From CAYVAP01 sp964343195 (GTDB taxonomy: Bacteria > Bacteroidota > Bacteroidia > J057), in the NCBI GenBank assembly GCA_964343195.1, contig CAYFIR010000032.1, positions 1 to 53,610 of the forward strand: DNA of 53,610 nucleotides, in the 5' to 3' direction. The notes beneath the pieces are model-generated. The model was not told the origin of the DNA. It worked only from the letters and a program-made list of their open reading frames with translations, and did no database searches. The position numbers and the translations under genes are program-made. Positions 7,756 through 15,958 of this stretch are shown here, one piece after another (the first letter of the stretch is position 1; every line of letters begins with the position of its first letter).

Positions 7756-8988
7756 CTATCCTTCTGCCAATGTTTCAGAGATGTCAAGGTTGAAGGCCCG
7801 TATGCCTGGAATTAGCGCCGCCAGGAGTCCTGTCCCAATGGCCGCCAGGAGGAGATAGCCCTCTTCCGGCAGAAAGTTTGCCCAGCTAAGGTCGTAATAG
7901 TACGCTGAAGCCACCGCCTCTGAAAGCACCCACATCCCTACCCTACTGGCTACCAACCCAGCGACTCCTCCCAGAAAAGCCAGCATCACGCCTTCCAGCA
8001 CGACCAATCCCAGCAATTGGGCCCGGTCAGCCCCCAGGGTGCGCATCAGCGCCAGTTCGTAGCGGCGCTCCTTGAGACTGTTATAAAGCGAAATGAAAAC
8101 GCTGATCCCTGCAATCACCATGATGACGATTGCCATGGTTCGCAGGCCATCGATTCCAATGGCAAAAAGCCCCAACAGCCGGTTGACTTCAAAGGCGGGC
8201 AGAGCAGCCTGCATAGAGGTATTTTCATTGATCATACGAGGCAGTACCATGACGCCCATATTTGACCGAAATTTGATTAGCAGGGCAGTAATTTCGCGGT
8301 CATCTTCAGCAGGCTCGTGCTCGTGTTCTTCTCCCTCAACATGTTCATGCTCCTCTTCTGCATGCTCTTCTTCATGACCATGCACTTCCCACACGCTGTT
8401 TACCTGCGTCAGAATGAGTTGATCCACGACTGTACCACTGGGGGCCAGGATGCCTACCACCCTGTAAGCGTGGCTATCATGCGTCTCAGCATTGACACTG
8501 CTGCCATGTTGTCCGTAAAATTCTTCTCCCACCTTCAGCCCTAATCGCTCGGCCACTGTGGCTCCCAGAGTTACGTCAAAGGTTTCTTCCCACAATTCAC
8601 CCTGAGCAACCTCCACCTCATACCGATCCAGGTAGGCATGCTCAGTCCCCATGATCCGAAATCCCTGATAACTATCCCCATACGCGAGCGGAATCGCCTG
8701 CTCCACCAGGGGATGCTTCATCAGGCTTTGCGCTTCGGAAAGAGGGATGTTCCCGGTTGGGTTGTCGATGTGGTAGATATTGGCCAGGATCAACTGCAGA
8801 GGACTGCCTTTAGCGCCTACTACCAGGTCCACTCCCTTCAGGTTCTGATTGAACTGTTGCGCCAGTTGCTGGCTAAGAAGCAACAACATGGACACAAGTC
8901 CTACGCCCAGCGTAAGCAGGAGCAGACTCATCAGGGTAGTCAGTGGACGGGCCTTTAGGTTATACCAGCTAAGGTTTACCAGATTCAT
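7756..8988 (-). CDS. FtsX/MacB-type ABC transporter permease with histidine-rich loop
   Basis: The 410-residue permease has an N-terminal membrane segment (PLTTLMSLLLLTLGVGLVSM), a large periplasmic domain with MacB-core features (VDLVVGAKGSPLQLIL), and three C-terminal membrane segments with the FtsX pattern (ISLYNSLKERRYELALMRTLGA). Within the periplasmic domain, residues ~202-232 form a His/Glu-rich stretch (HGHEEEHAEEEHEHVEGEE), typical of zinc or nickel binding loops. No ATP-binding partner is encoded in the window. The gene is followed after 7 bp by the CxxC DUF3299-like gene and preceded after 40 bp by a DUF481 gene. FtsX permeases beside DUF3299 proteins occur in zinc-linked clusters of other bacteria, which supports a metal-related role. 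Confidence 0.9.
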   Translation of the reverse strand: MNLVNLSWYNLKARPLTTLMSLLLLTLGVGLVSMLLLLSQQLAQQFNQNLKGVDLVVGAKGSPLQLILANIYHIDNPTGNIPLSEAQSLMKHPLVEQAIPLAYGDSYQGFRIMGTEHAYLDRYEVEVAQGELWEETFDVTLGATVAERLGLKVGEEFYGQHGSSVNAETHDSHAYRVVGILAPSGTVVDQLILTQVNSVWEVHGHEEEHAEEEHEHVEGEEHEHEPAEDDREITALLIKFRSNMGVMVLPRMINENTSMQAALPAFEVNRLLGLFAIGIDGLRTMAIVIMVIAGISVFISLYNSLKERRYELALMRTLGADRAQLLGLVVLEGVMLAFLGGVAGLVASRVGMWVLSEAVASAYYYDLSWANFLPEEGYLLLAAIGTGLLAALIPGIRAFNLDISETLAEG

Positions 8989-9028
8989 GTAGCAAAACTA
9001 ACCAAATTTGTCGGCCAATGTTGCATCA

Positions 9029-9835
9029 TTAAAATGACATGGTCAGCCCGCTACGGCTGGAATACATGACACTGGGGACTGTCTCAGGCGGACGGGAGTC
9101 ATAAATGAACTGGAAGTAGGTGTCAAATGACAGCGCCTGGGTTATTTTCACACTGATGGTACTTTCCGAAGACACCCTGAAATCGCCCACATCGCTGAGG
9201 CTGGGCTGATAGTAAGAGATGTGGTTGAAAGCCAGGTAGTTTTTTATACGAAAACCACCTGACACGTATGTACTCAATCGGTGGTCTCTGTTATAGGTAA
9301 GCGGCTGGGTATCGGTGGTTTCTTCATACTCAAACATATACAATGCTCCCAGGTACAGGCTGGCAGTATCGTTGCTTAACAGCGCAACACGGGGTCCTAC
9401 CCCGTTCAAAAAGCGCATCCGTATCTCCTGGATCTGATCATACTGTAGCTGAGTAAAAGCCTCCATGGTGATCCGTGGGCCTACTGTGTAGTTGTACCGC
9501 AGGTGAACAAAGCGATTGTTGAGCCAGTTGGAAGGTAAAGCAGTGCTGTCATACACATTCTGAAACTGCCCCAGACTGGCACTGCCAAAGAGCAGGTATT
9601 TATGTTTCCCCTTCAGGTACTCCGTTCTGAGGCGTGCATTGCTGCTGAGATTCCTGCCAGCCTTGTTTTGTGTCAGGCTGATATTCGCACTGATATCAAA
9701 GAACCATCCTTCTTCTTTGTGCTGCGTTCGGAGTTTTTCGGTATTGACTACCTGTCCATAAATGGAGCCTGTAACCAGTAATGCCAACCCGGTTAATAAA
9801 TATCGTATCATTACAAGCGACGGTGTTTTTTTCAT
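9029..9835 (-). CDS. DUF481 outer-membrane-like protein
   Basis: The 268-residue product has an N-terminal signal sequence (MIRYLLTGLALLVTGSIYGQ; a shorter start at its Met9 is possible). A beta-rich body follows with alternating aromatic residues: SANISLTQNKAGRNL, KHKYLLFGSASLGQF, NRFVHLRYNY, QLQYDQIQEIRMRFLNGVGPR. The run of polar-aromatic beta-strands with NRFVHLRYNY and GVGPR matches the DUF481 family, predicted outer-membrane barrels. It heads the minus-strand cluster with the permease. A ~168-bp repeat element starts 8 bp upstream of its start codon and may carry or disturb its promoter. Confidence 0.8.
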   Translation of the reverse strand: MKKTPSLVMIRYLLTGLALLVTGSIYGQVVNTEKLRTQHKEEGWFFDISANISLTQNKAGRNLSSNARLRTEYLKGKHKYLLFGSASLGQFQNVYDSTALPSNWLNNRFVHLRYNYTVGPRITMEAFTQLQYDQIQEIRMRFLNGVGPRVALLSNDTASLYLGALYMFEYEETTDTQPLTYNRDHRLSTYVSGGFRIKNYLAFNHISYYQPSLSDVGDFRVSSESTISVKITQALSFDTYFQFIYDSRPPETVPSVMYSSRSGLTMSF

Positions 9836-9843
9836 ACATTTGC

Positions 9844-10011
9844 CTAAGAGGCTGTTTGGGTTTCTCCTTTACGGCTCAAAACTTGTCTTTTTCACCTCTG
9901 TCGGCGTCAGTTTCCTTCAAAATACCCCGGTATTTCTTGAAAAACTTCCTTGTCAGAGTCAAAAAATCCTGCGTTTGACCTCGAAACACCAAAACCCAAA
10001 CAGCCTCTTAG
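9844..10011. repeat. ~168-bp repeat element with long terminal inverted repeats (copy A)
   Basis: The element starts with CTAAGAGGCTGTTTGGGTTT and ends with its reverse complement, giving a perfect 20-bp terminal inverted repeat. The interior (…GGCTCAAAACTTGTC…CACCTCTGTCGGCGTCAG…GTTTGACCTCGAAACACC…) recurs almost unchanged on the opposite strand at 37.83-38.00 kb. It has no plausible coding capacity, although one plus frame runs through it into the next gene. It occupies almost the whole divergent promoter region between a DUF481 gene and a small membrane protein gene. Size and structure fit a MITE-like element or another short palindromic repeat. Confidence 0.85.
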
Positions 10012-10034
10012 ATCCCAAAATAACCGACCTATCC

Positions 10035-10418
10035 ATGAGTAACGTTAAACGAGTATTAATTATCAGCGGAGTTGTCCTCCTGCTAATCGGCCTAATCGGT
10101 GGCTCCATAGCGGTATTTGGCACCTACAGTGATGGCTCAAGGGTTGGCAAAATCATTAAATTTTCCAAAAAAGGCCTTGTTTATAAGACCTATGAAGGAG
10201 AATTAAGCCTCGGAGCCGTCTCGACCGGTGATGATGGGTCCCTGACTGAGAAATGGGAATTCTCTGTCCAGCGCGGTGAGGATGAAATTATCCAGGGTAT
10301 CAACCAGGCCATGGATGATGGGTATGAAGTACGCCTTTTTTACAAGGAAAAGTACTACCAGTTTGACTGGCGCGGAGAGACCAAATATTTTATTTGGAAG
10401 GTAGAGAAAGTAGAATAA
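10035..10418 (+). CDS. Small single-pass membrane protein
   Basis: The 127-residue protein starts at MSNVKRVLII; a longer in-frame ATG at 9762 would run through the repeat element and overlap the neighbouring gene, so it was rejected. One N-terminal membrane helix (VLIISGVVLLLIGLIGGSIAVFG) is followed by a compact soluble domain: TYSDGSRVGKIIKFSKKGLV, KTYEGELSLG, EKWEFSV, VRLFYKEKYYQFDWRGET. The YSDGxRVGxxxKFSxKG core is shared by small Bacteroidota proteins that are often mislabelled 6-phosphogluconate dehydrogenase; nothing here suggests that enzyme. A terminator follows 32 bp after the stop. Function unknown. Confidence 0.85.
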   Translation: MSNVKRVLIISGVVLLLIGLIGGSIAVFGTYSDGSRVGKIIKFSKKGLVYKTYEGELSLGAVSTGDDGSLTEKWEFSVQRGEDEIIQGINQAMDDGYEVRLFYKEKYYQFDWRGETKYFIWKVEKVE

Positions 10419-10450
10419 GCTCCTGAAATGAAAAAACGAGTTTCAAAATG

Positions 10451-10491
10451 ACCACCTCTGGACCAGCATATCCGGATGTGGTTATTTTTTT
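10451..10491 (+). terminator. Rho-independent terminator
   Basis: ACCACCTCTGGA (10451-10462) pairs with TCCGGATGTGGT (10471-10482) with two imperfect positions, one a G-T wobble. A run of T follows (TATTTTTTT). It ends the small membrane protein transcript. Confidence 0.75.
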
Positions 10492-10651
10492 GTGGCTGCC
10501 AATCAGTTTGTTAGGAGTCAACTGACAGAACCTCCTGCTAATCGGCATAAAATATGCAGAGGGTTGTCAAACCAGGGCAAGAATTCATGGGAATTAGGAT
10601 TGGGAACCAAATCCCCAGATCCTATTATGAGAATAAAACCGACAGTCGTCC

Positions 10652-12094
10652 ATGGGTCAGATACGGATGCGCAAGCAACTCAAGGCAGAACAAAACATTG
10701 CGGAAGGCGTCAAGGTACTGCTATTCGCAGCGCTTATAGCCTGTATGTGGGATGTAGGATTTAGCCTGCTTGTGCACAAACACAGTCCGGTCATGGCTTC
10801 GCTGGGCTTGCCCCAAAACCAGATCAGACCTTCCCTGGTGCTGGTAACTCCTTCCCAGCAGGACTCGACTGTGACGGAGCCCGCCCCTGAGGAGGTTCCG
10901 GCTCCCACTACGGTGGAGCTTATCCATCCTTTGCAGCGCTTTTTTGCCTCCCTGATCAAGCTACAGCAGGGCGATGGTACGGTGCGCATCGGCTACTTTG
11001 GTGACTCCATGATTGAGGGAGACCTCGTCACCCAGTCCCTTCGCAACAGCCTCCAGCAAAAGCTTGGGGGCCAGGGAGTTGGATTTGTTCCCATCAAGTC
11101 ACAGACATATGGTTTTCGACGGAGCATCTGGCACCGGTTTTCGGGTGATTGGGAAGATTTCAACCTGCTCATGCCCAAGGCTGGCCCGCAGGATTATGGG
11201 ATCTCTGGAGAATATTTCCTCACCCGCAGGGCTACTTCCTCTGGTCAGACATGGGTCCGCTACAAGGGCGCTGACATTTACGAGGGAACAAAACAGTTTG
11301 ATCAGGTGCGACTCTTCTATGGGCGACGGAAAAATCGTCCCGGCGATACGGACCATCAATATGTAATTTCCCGAACAGATCAGGGCGAAGATACCCTGTA
11401 CCTGAACCAGCGCGAACTGGTCAATGAGGTATTGGTCAGTAACCAGTCAACCGAAGAGGTTAAGCTCAATTTCCGCATTCCAAAGGATCTGCCCATCTAC
11501 GGCCTTAGCTTCGAAAGCTCAAATGGCCTTTTCATCGACAATTTTGCCTCTCGCGGAAATAGCGGGATGAACCTTATTCAGATACCAGGTCCCACGCTGG
11601 CCCAGTTTCACGAACACCTTGACTACGACCTGATTGTTCTTCAGTTTGGGCTTAACGTAATTTCAACGCGCCGCAAGGATTTCTCCCACTACGAACGTGG
11701 CATGGAACGGGTAATTCGTCACTTTCAGGAACATGCCCCCGATGCGGACATTTTGCTAATCGGCGTGAGTGACAAGAGCACCCAGTTCAACGGTCAGTTA
11801 CAGACAGACCCCAGCGTACCCCTCATTCTGGAGACCCAGCGCCGTGTAGCAGAACGAACAGGAGTAGCTTTCCTCGATCTTTATGATGCCATGGGCGGCC
11901 ATAACTCCATGATTCAATGGGTTAAAAATGACCTGGCACGAAGTGACTACACCCACCCCAATCGACAGGGAGCCGAGCGTGTAGGAGAAATTGTAGAGGA
12001 ATATATCTGGCGTGAACTGGACCATTATCAGCATGGTGACAGCCATGACCCAGGCAGCTATGCCCTCCTGCATTCATTCCATATGGAGCCGTGA
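10652..12094 (+). CDS. Membrane-anchored SGNH/GDSL-family hydrolase
   Basis: The 480-residue protein has one N-terminal membrane helix (VKVLLFAALIACMWDVGFSLL) and a Pro-rich linker, then an SGNH fold. Block I is GYFGDSMIEGD with the nucleophile near Ser119, block III is LQFGLNVIS, and block V is DYTHPNRQGAERVG with the Asp-His pair. Enzymes of this type remove or transfer acyl groups on cell-envelope carbohydrates; relatives often sit beside MBOAT acyltransferases, but none is present here. The substrate is therefore unknown. The start at MGQIRMRKQL was chosen; Met6 is an alternative. Catalytic domain on the periplasmic side. Confidence 0.9.
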   Translation: MGQIRMRKQLKAEQNIAEGVKVLLFAALIACMWDVGFSLLVHKHSPVMASLGLPQNQIRPSLVLVTPSQQDSTVTEPAPEEVPAPTTVELIHPLQRFFASLIKLQQGDGTVRIGYFGDSMIEGDLVTQSLRNSLQQKLGGQGVGFVPIKSQTYGFRRSIWHRFSGDWEDFNLLMPKAGPQDYGISGEYFLTRRATSSGQTWVRYKGADIYEGTKQFDQVRLFYGRRKNRPGDTDHQYVISRTDQGEDTLYLNQRELVNEVLVSNQSTEEVKLNFRIPKDLPIYGLSFESSNGLFIDNFASRGNSGMNLIQIPGPTLAQFHEHLDYDLIVLQFGLNVISTRRKDFSHYERGMERVIRHFQEHAPDADILLIGVSDKSTQFNGQLQTDPSVPLILETQRRVAERTGVAFLDLYDAMGGHNSMIQWVKNDLARSDYTHPNRQGAERVGEIVEEYIWRELDHYQHGDSHDPGSYALLHSFHMEP

Positions 12095-12207
12095 GTATTG
12101 GGCATTGAGCAGAGCTCAATCTTTCATTTGCTTGCTGATCATTATCCCCTGGACCATGATCACAGTCCACGCCCACTTTTTACTGATTGATGGACCATGA
12201 GCGTTGG

Positions 12208-13038
12208 TCAATGAGGAGGATCATCCCAGTTTTTCCAGTGCTGGTTGGGTTCCATCACGGGCCGATATCGCTCTGGCTGCCTGTAAGCCAGTATCTCGGC
12301 GACAAGGAACCAAAGCTCCGTACTTGATGGCCTGGTTCCCGCAAAAGCCTCTGATTCCTTTTGGGCTGTGCCCCCCTCATCTGAGAGGCTATTCCGCATG
12401 AATTTAGCCCAGTTTTCATCCATATCCTTTGTGGTGATACTGCGACGTTGCAGGCGGCGGTATGGCTGAAAATGAAAGCTCGAGATCGTCGTAAGTTCGG
12501 GCAGGTCCACTGGCAAATGTGCCCGAATTTCATTTTCACTCGCGCAAAATACCGGCCCAAATCCCTGAGCAAACCAAAGACGCCCCTGACGCAGAAAACT
12601 GGCCCCGACCCCTCTGTTATCTTCAGGGATCTCATATCGCCGATAGACAACAGGGTCGGTAGTTACGGGCACCTTTTGATCCCTCACCTTCATGATGCGG
12701 GCCTCCGGGTCCAGCTCTCCCTCTTTTTCGAGGCTCTGAATTTCAGCTAAATCCACCGGGAAAAAGTAGGATTGATTGCTGGCTTCTCCATTGTGCAGGT
12801 AAAGTCCCTTCAGACAGTTCCCGAAAAAGGTCAGTTGCCCCAGATAGTTACGCTGGCGCAACTGGTATCCGAAACGTTCGAAGACAATGGCCCAACGGTT
12901 TTTATCAGCGAAGAGACGGATTTTGGCCCCGATGAGTGGGCAGTCCGGCTCGTGCATGGCAGGGAAAAAGGTGGCTGAAGAGCGAAAGATACTTTCGTCC
13001 AGGTCTTCAAGAATGGCTTGGGGGGAAAATTTGCTCAT
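12208..13038 (-). CDS. Conserved hypothetical cytoplasmic protein
   Basis: The 276-residue protein lacks a signal peptide or membrane segment. It begins MSKFSPQAILEDLDESIF and contains aromatic-rich runs (RWAIVFERFGYQLRQRNYLGQLTFFGNCL, SNQSYFFPVDL, GRLWFAQGFGPVF). The overall look is that of uncharacterised proteins known mainly from Bacteroidota, possibly a DUF7003-type family, but I cannot confirm the family name. Its start overlaps the stop of the upstream BrkB-family gene by 4 bp, so the two are translationally coupled in one operon. Confidence 0.8.
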   Translation of the reverse strand: MSKFSPQAILEDLDESIFRSSATFFPAMHEPDCPLIGAKIRLFADKNRWAIVFERFGYQLRQRNYLGQLTFFGNCLKGLYLHNGEASNQSYFFPVDLAEIQSLEKEGELDPEARIMKVRDQKVPVTTDPVVYRRYEIPEDNRGVGASFLRQGRLWFAQGFGPVFCASENEIRAHLPVDLPELTTISSFHFQPYRRLQRRSITTKDMDENWAKFMRNSLSDEGGTAQKESEAFAGTRPSSTELWFLVAEILAYRQPERYRPVMEPNQHWKNWDDPPH

Positions 13039-14162
13039 GATTTAGGCAAAGTGGAATCGGGTTGGTTGTCGGTCGAGTCAGCTGCTTGGGCGTCGACTTC
13101 CGGGGATGTGTCATCCTGTTGCATATGCCTCTTTTGAGCTTCTTTTTTCTGCTTTCGCTTGATCCTTCTCCACCATCGTCGCGCCCACAGGCTTATCCGC
13201 AACAAAGGTCGGTCCAACAACCGCTGGATAAATGGAGCCGGTTTTATTTCCCGTCCCTGGGATTCGGTGTAAACGTAAATAAATTCTGCCCCAAACAGGA
13301 GTATCTGCGAAGAATAATACACCCATACCAAAATCAGCACCACAGACCCCGCAGCTCCATATGCACTGGCCACATTGCTGCTGCCGATGTACCAGCCAAT
13401 AATTGCTTTGCCAATGGAGAACAGGACAGCTGTGACGAAGGCTCCCAACCAGGCATCTTTCCACGGAATGCGTGAAGAAGGAAGAAAGCGAAATATCAAC
13501 GTAAACATCGTGGTAATGATCCCCAGAGCGAATAAAAAATCAACCGTGTAGGCAATGGCAAAGATGATATCTATTTGCTCTATGAAATCGACAAATCCAG
13601 GCAGGCGGGTACTTAATGACTCAATGAGACGCTCCTCCAGATTCTCTATCAGGTTTTTGAGTGCAACAATCGCGGTCTCCAATACCATCGAAACAGTCAA
13701 AATAAATCCCACCGTCAGGACCATGGCCAGTGACATGACCCGATCGATCACCGTCTTAAGTATCGAGCTCTTTCTTTCAAGTTGGTGAGGAATGCGCCAA
13801 ATGGTATTGAGGGTATCCTGCAGGGTATAAAAGACACCGGTTGCCCCAAAAATCAGGGTTCCCACCCCCAACAGGGTCGCCCACAGGGTATTTTCATCCA
13901 AATCCAGGCCTTCAATCATCTGACTGATTTCCCGGGCAGTATCAGGTCCCAGCAAACTTTCAATCTGGGTTTCGATTTCAGACTGCACTTTCTCCCGCCC
14001 CAAAAAGCTCCCTGTGAGGCCGATGATGATGATTAAAATCGCAGGCAGGCTAAAAATAGTGTAGTAGGAAATCGCTGCTCCGTGCTTGAAGTTTTTGTCC
14101 TCCTGCAACCGGATGAATATCTTGGCGATGAATTGATAAGTGGAGCGAAGTTTAGCAATCAT
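13035..14162 (-). CDS. YihY/BrkB-family inner-membrane protein
   Basis: The 375-residue protein has the YihY pattern: a cytoplasmic N-terminus ending in FKHGAAISYYTIFSLPAILIIIIGL, the conserved LWATLLGVGTLIFGATGVFYTLQDTLNTIWRI, then membrane segments ending with ASAYGAAGSVVLILVWVYYSSQILLFGAEFIYVY. Family members are predicted six-helix inner-membrane proteins without a settled function; the 'ribonuclease BN' label is historical and wrong. The C-terminal tail is highly basic (RRWWRRIKRKQKKEAQKRH) then acidic. Its stop overlaps the start of the next gene by 4 bp. Confidence 0.95.
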   Translation of the reverse strand: MIAKLRSTYQFIAKIFIRLQEDKNFKHGAAISYYTIFSLPAILIIIIGLTGSFLGREKVQSEIETQIESLLGPDTAREISQMIEGLDLDENTLWATLLGVGTLIFGATGVFYTLQDTLNTIWRIPHQLERKSSILKTVIDRVMSLAMVLTVGFILTVSMVLETAIVALKNLIENLEERLIESLSTRLPGFVDFIEQIDIIFAIAYTVDFLFALGIITTMFTLIFRFLPSSRIPWKDAWLGAFVTAVLFSIGKAIIGWYIGSSNVASAYGAAGSVVLILVWVYYSSQILLFGAEFIYVYTESQGREIKPAPFIQRLLDRPLLRISLWARRWWRRIKRKQKKEAQKRHMQQDDTSPEVDAQAADSTDNQPDSTLPKS

Positions 14163-14326
14163 ATGTGGCTGTGATCGACAAAGCCTGCGTAGCTTTTCTT
14201 ATTATTACAAAAAAATAAATCATTTTTCATTGATCAGGGCATTTGTGTCAACTTTCTTTTCCTTTCAGGTTTTACCAGTGATTTATGCCCTTTGTTCATA
14301 CCAGATGATTACCAACCGAACTTGAT

Positions 14327-14959
14327 ATGAAGAATATTCTGACCCTAGCGACAATTTTGACAGCACTCGTGGGCCAGGCGATGGCCCAGACTACCTTTTA
14401 CTGGGGCAGTGCTCAGTCCGAAATGGAAGTTTCCAAGCAGTCTGAGTATCTGGCAGAGCGTAGCCAGGGGCAAGCTGACCTGATGTGGGCTGTCGCACAG
14501 CGATCCCTCATCGTCAAAATGGATCAGGCGACCCTCAACCAGGGAACCAGTGCCCCCGTTCCTGTTGTCGTCCTGATGCCTGCCACCAATCCCAATATTT
14601 CGCTGGCGGACTTTCAGAGTCAGCTTCCCGCTTCCTCTTCCATTGCGACTGCACTATTTTCAGAGTCTTCTCAATGGCCCATTGCCATGGCAGCTGCTAC
14701 CGGCCAACCCCTGAAAACGCTGGATCCCCAGGGCCTTGTCTGGACAGCATCCGCCACCTTAACCCAACTCCTGGGAGAATATCCAGCTGAAGTTTCACCC
14801 GAAGTTGTGGCGACAGAGGTGGCTACCCCCATTGAGTTTAACGACATCCAGGCTCTGGCTCCTGCTGGAAAATCATATGTTATGCTACTGACACTGGCGG
14901 CACCTATGCTGGGCGACTCCAGTGGTGGGAAGCAGTCAGTTTTGCTCATATTCTTTTAA
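14327..14959 (+). CDS. Exported hypothetical protein
   Basis: The 210-residue product has a clear signal peptide (MKNILTLATILTALVGQAMA, cleavage before QTT). The mature part is rich in Ala, Thr, Gln and Pro (PVPVVVLMPATNP, SLADFQSQLPAS, EVVATEVATPIEF) and shows no recognisable domain. It ends in hydrophobic VLLIFF. It lies 34 bp upstream of the YpfJ-type metalloprotease gene on the same strand and may share its transcript. I do not recognise the family. Confidence 0.75.
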   Translation: MKNILTLATILTALVGQAMAQTTFYWGSAQSEMEVSKQSEYLAERSQGQADLMWAVAQRSLIVKMDQATLNQGTSAPVPVVVLMPATNPNISLADFQSQLPASSSIATALFSESSQWPIAMAAATGQPLKTLDPQGLVWTASATLTQLLGEYPAEVSPEVVATEVATPIEFNDIQALAPAGKSYVMLLTLAAPMLGDSSGGKQSVLLIFF

Positions 14960-14993
14960 ACACATTCTCTAAACCCTCACAAACCCTACCCTT

Positions 14994-15848
14994 ATGCGTT
15001 GGCGTGGAAGACAAAAAAGTACCAATGTAGAAGACCGTCGCGGACGTGGCGGCGCAGGCCGGACTGGTGCCGGACTCGGAATAGGTGGCGTTATCCTGGC
15101 CGTAGTTATCTACTTCCTTGGAGGAGATCCCTCCGTAGTTCTCAACCAGACTTCTCCGGTTCAATATGACCAGAATACCTCCTCACGGAGTACGGCTGAA
15201 ACAGATGAACTGGCGGAATTTGTGCAGGTGGTCCTAAAAGACACTGAAGATGTCTGGAACAAACTGTTTCGTAAATATGCCAATGCCGATTACCGCGAGC
15301 CAACCCTTGTCCTCTTTGACGGGACGGTATCTTCGGCTTGCGGACGGGCCAGTTCAGCAACGGGGCCTTTTTACTGCCCGGCAGATGAAAAGCTATACAT
15401 CGACCTTTCCTTTTACGGTGAGCTAAAAAATCGCTTTGGCGCTCCTGGAGATTTCGCTATGGCATACGTAGTAGCCCACGAAGTGGGCCACCATGTGCAA
15501 AATCTGCTCGGAATTACCGAACGCCTCGACCGCATTCGTGGACGGGTTTCCAAAGCCGAATACAACGACCAATCGGTTCGGCTGGAGCTCCAGGCCGATT
15601 TCTTCTCAGGAGTCTGGGCCCACCATGGACAGCAAATGAAAAACTTCCTGGAGGCTGGCGATATAGAGGAGGCCCTCCGTGCCGCCAATGCCATCGGAGA
15701 CGACCGCTTGCAAAAGCAGGCTCAGGGCTATGCAGTACCTGAGAGTTTCACCCATGGAACCTCAGCCCAGCGCATGCGCTGGTTCAAGAAAGGCTTTGAA
15801 ACCGGAGACCTGAACCAGGGAGATACTTTTGGCGCCAGATCTCTCTAA
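14994..15848 (+). CDS. YpfJ/KPN_02809-type neutral zinc metallopeptidase
   Basis: The 284-residue protein has the family's N-terminus (MRWRGRQKSTNVEDRRG), a glycine-rich stretch with one membrane helix (LGIGGVILAVVIYFLGG), and a periplasmic zincin-like domain. The zinc-binding HEVGHH lies at residues 162-167, and LELQADFFSGVW supplies the third ligand region. Length and order match the family, whose substrates are unknown. The conserved CGxA..GPFYCPxDxxxYxDLxF block is intact (CGRASSATGPFYCPADEKLY). Confidence 0.95.
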   Translation: MRWRGRQKSTNVEDRRGRGGAGRTGAGLGIGGVILAVVIYFLGGDPSVVLNQTSPVQYDQNTSSRSTAETDELAEFVQVVLKDTEDVWNKLFRKYANADYREPTLVLFDGTVSSACGRASSATGPFYCPADEKLYIDLSFYGELKNRFGAPGDFAMAYVVAHEVGHHVQNLLGITERLDRIRGRVSKAEYNDQSVRLELQADFFSGVWAHHGQQMKNFLEAGDIEEALRAANAIGDDRLQKQAQGYAVPESFTHGTSAQRMRWFKKGFETGDLNQGDTFGARSL

Positions 15849-15869
15849 GGAACGCGGCCCCAAAAGAGG

Positions 15870-15911
15870 CATGCGGAATTAACCGGATCAACCGATCTGT
15901 AATTCCGCATG
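15870..15911. repeat. Perfect 12-bp inverted repeat after the metallopeptidase gene
   Basis: CATGCGGAATTA (15870-15881) is repeated in reverse complement at 15900-15911 around an 18-base loop. There is no T run after it. It could act as an RNA-stabilising hairpin or weak terminator. Confidence 0.55.
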
Positions 15912-15958
15912 TCCCCCCCTCACCACTCTACCCAACCATCCTGTGGTTTGCTGGCACT

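Noticed and set aside
9762..10034. Long upstream extension of the small membrane protein, in frame from an ATG at 9762.
   Set aside because: It would overlap the divergent DUF481 gene and read through the 168-bp repeat element; the membrane protein begins naturally at MSNVKRVLII.
10035..10418. 6-phosphogluconate dehydrogenase label for the small membrane protein.
   Set aside because: 127 residues with one membrane helix and no dehydrogenase motif; the label is a known misannotation.
12255..12650. 131-codon frame opposite in phase to the conserved hypothetical gene, and many similar shadows over dnaK, nadE and the kinase.
   Set aside because: They lie fully inside well-supported genes in other frames and show no domain features.
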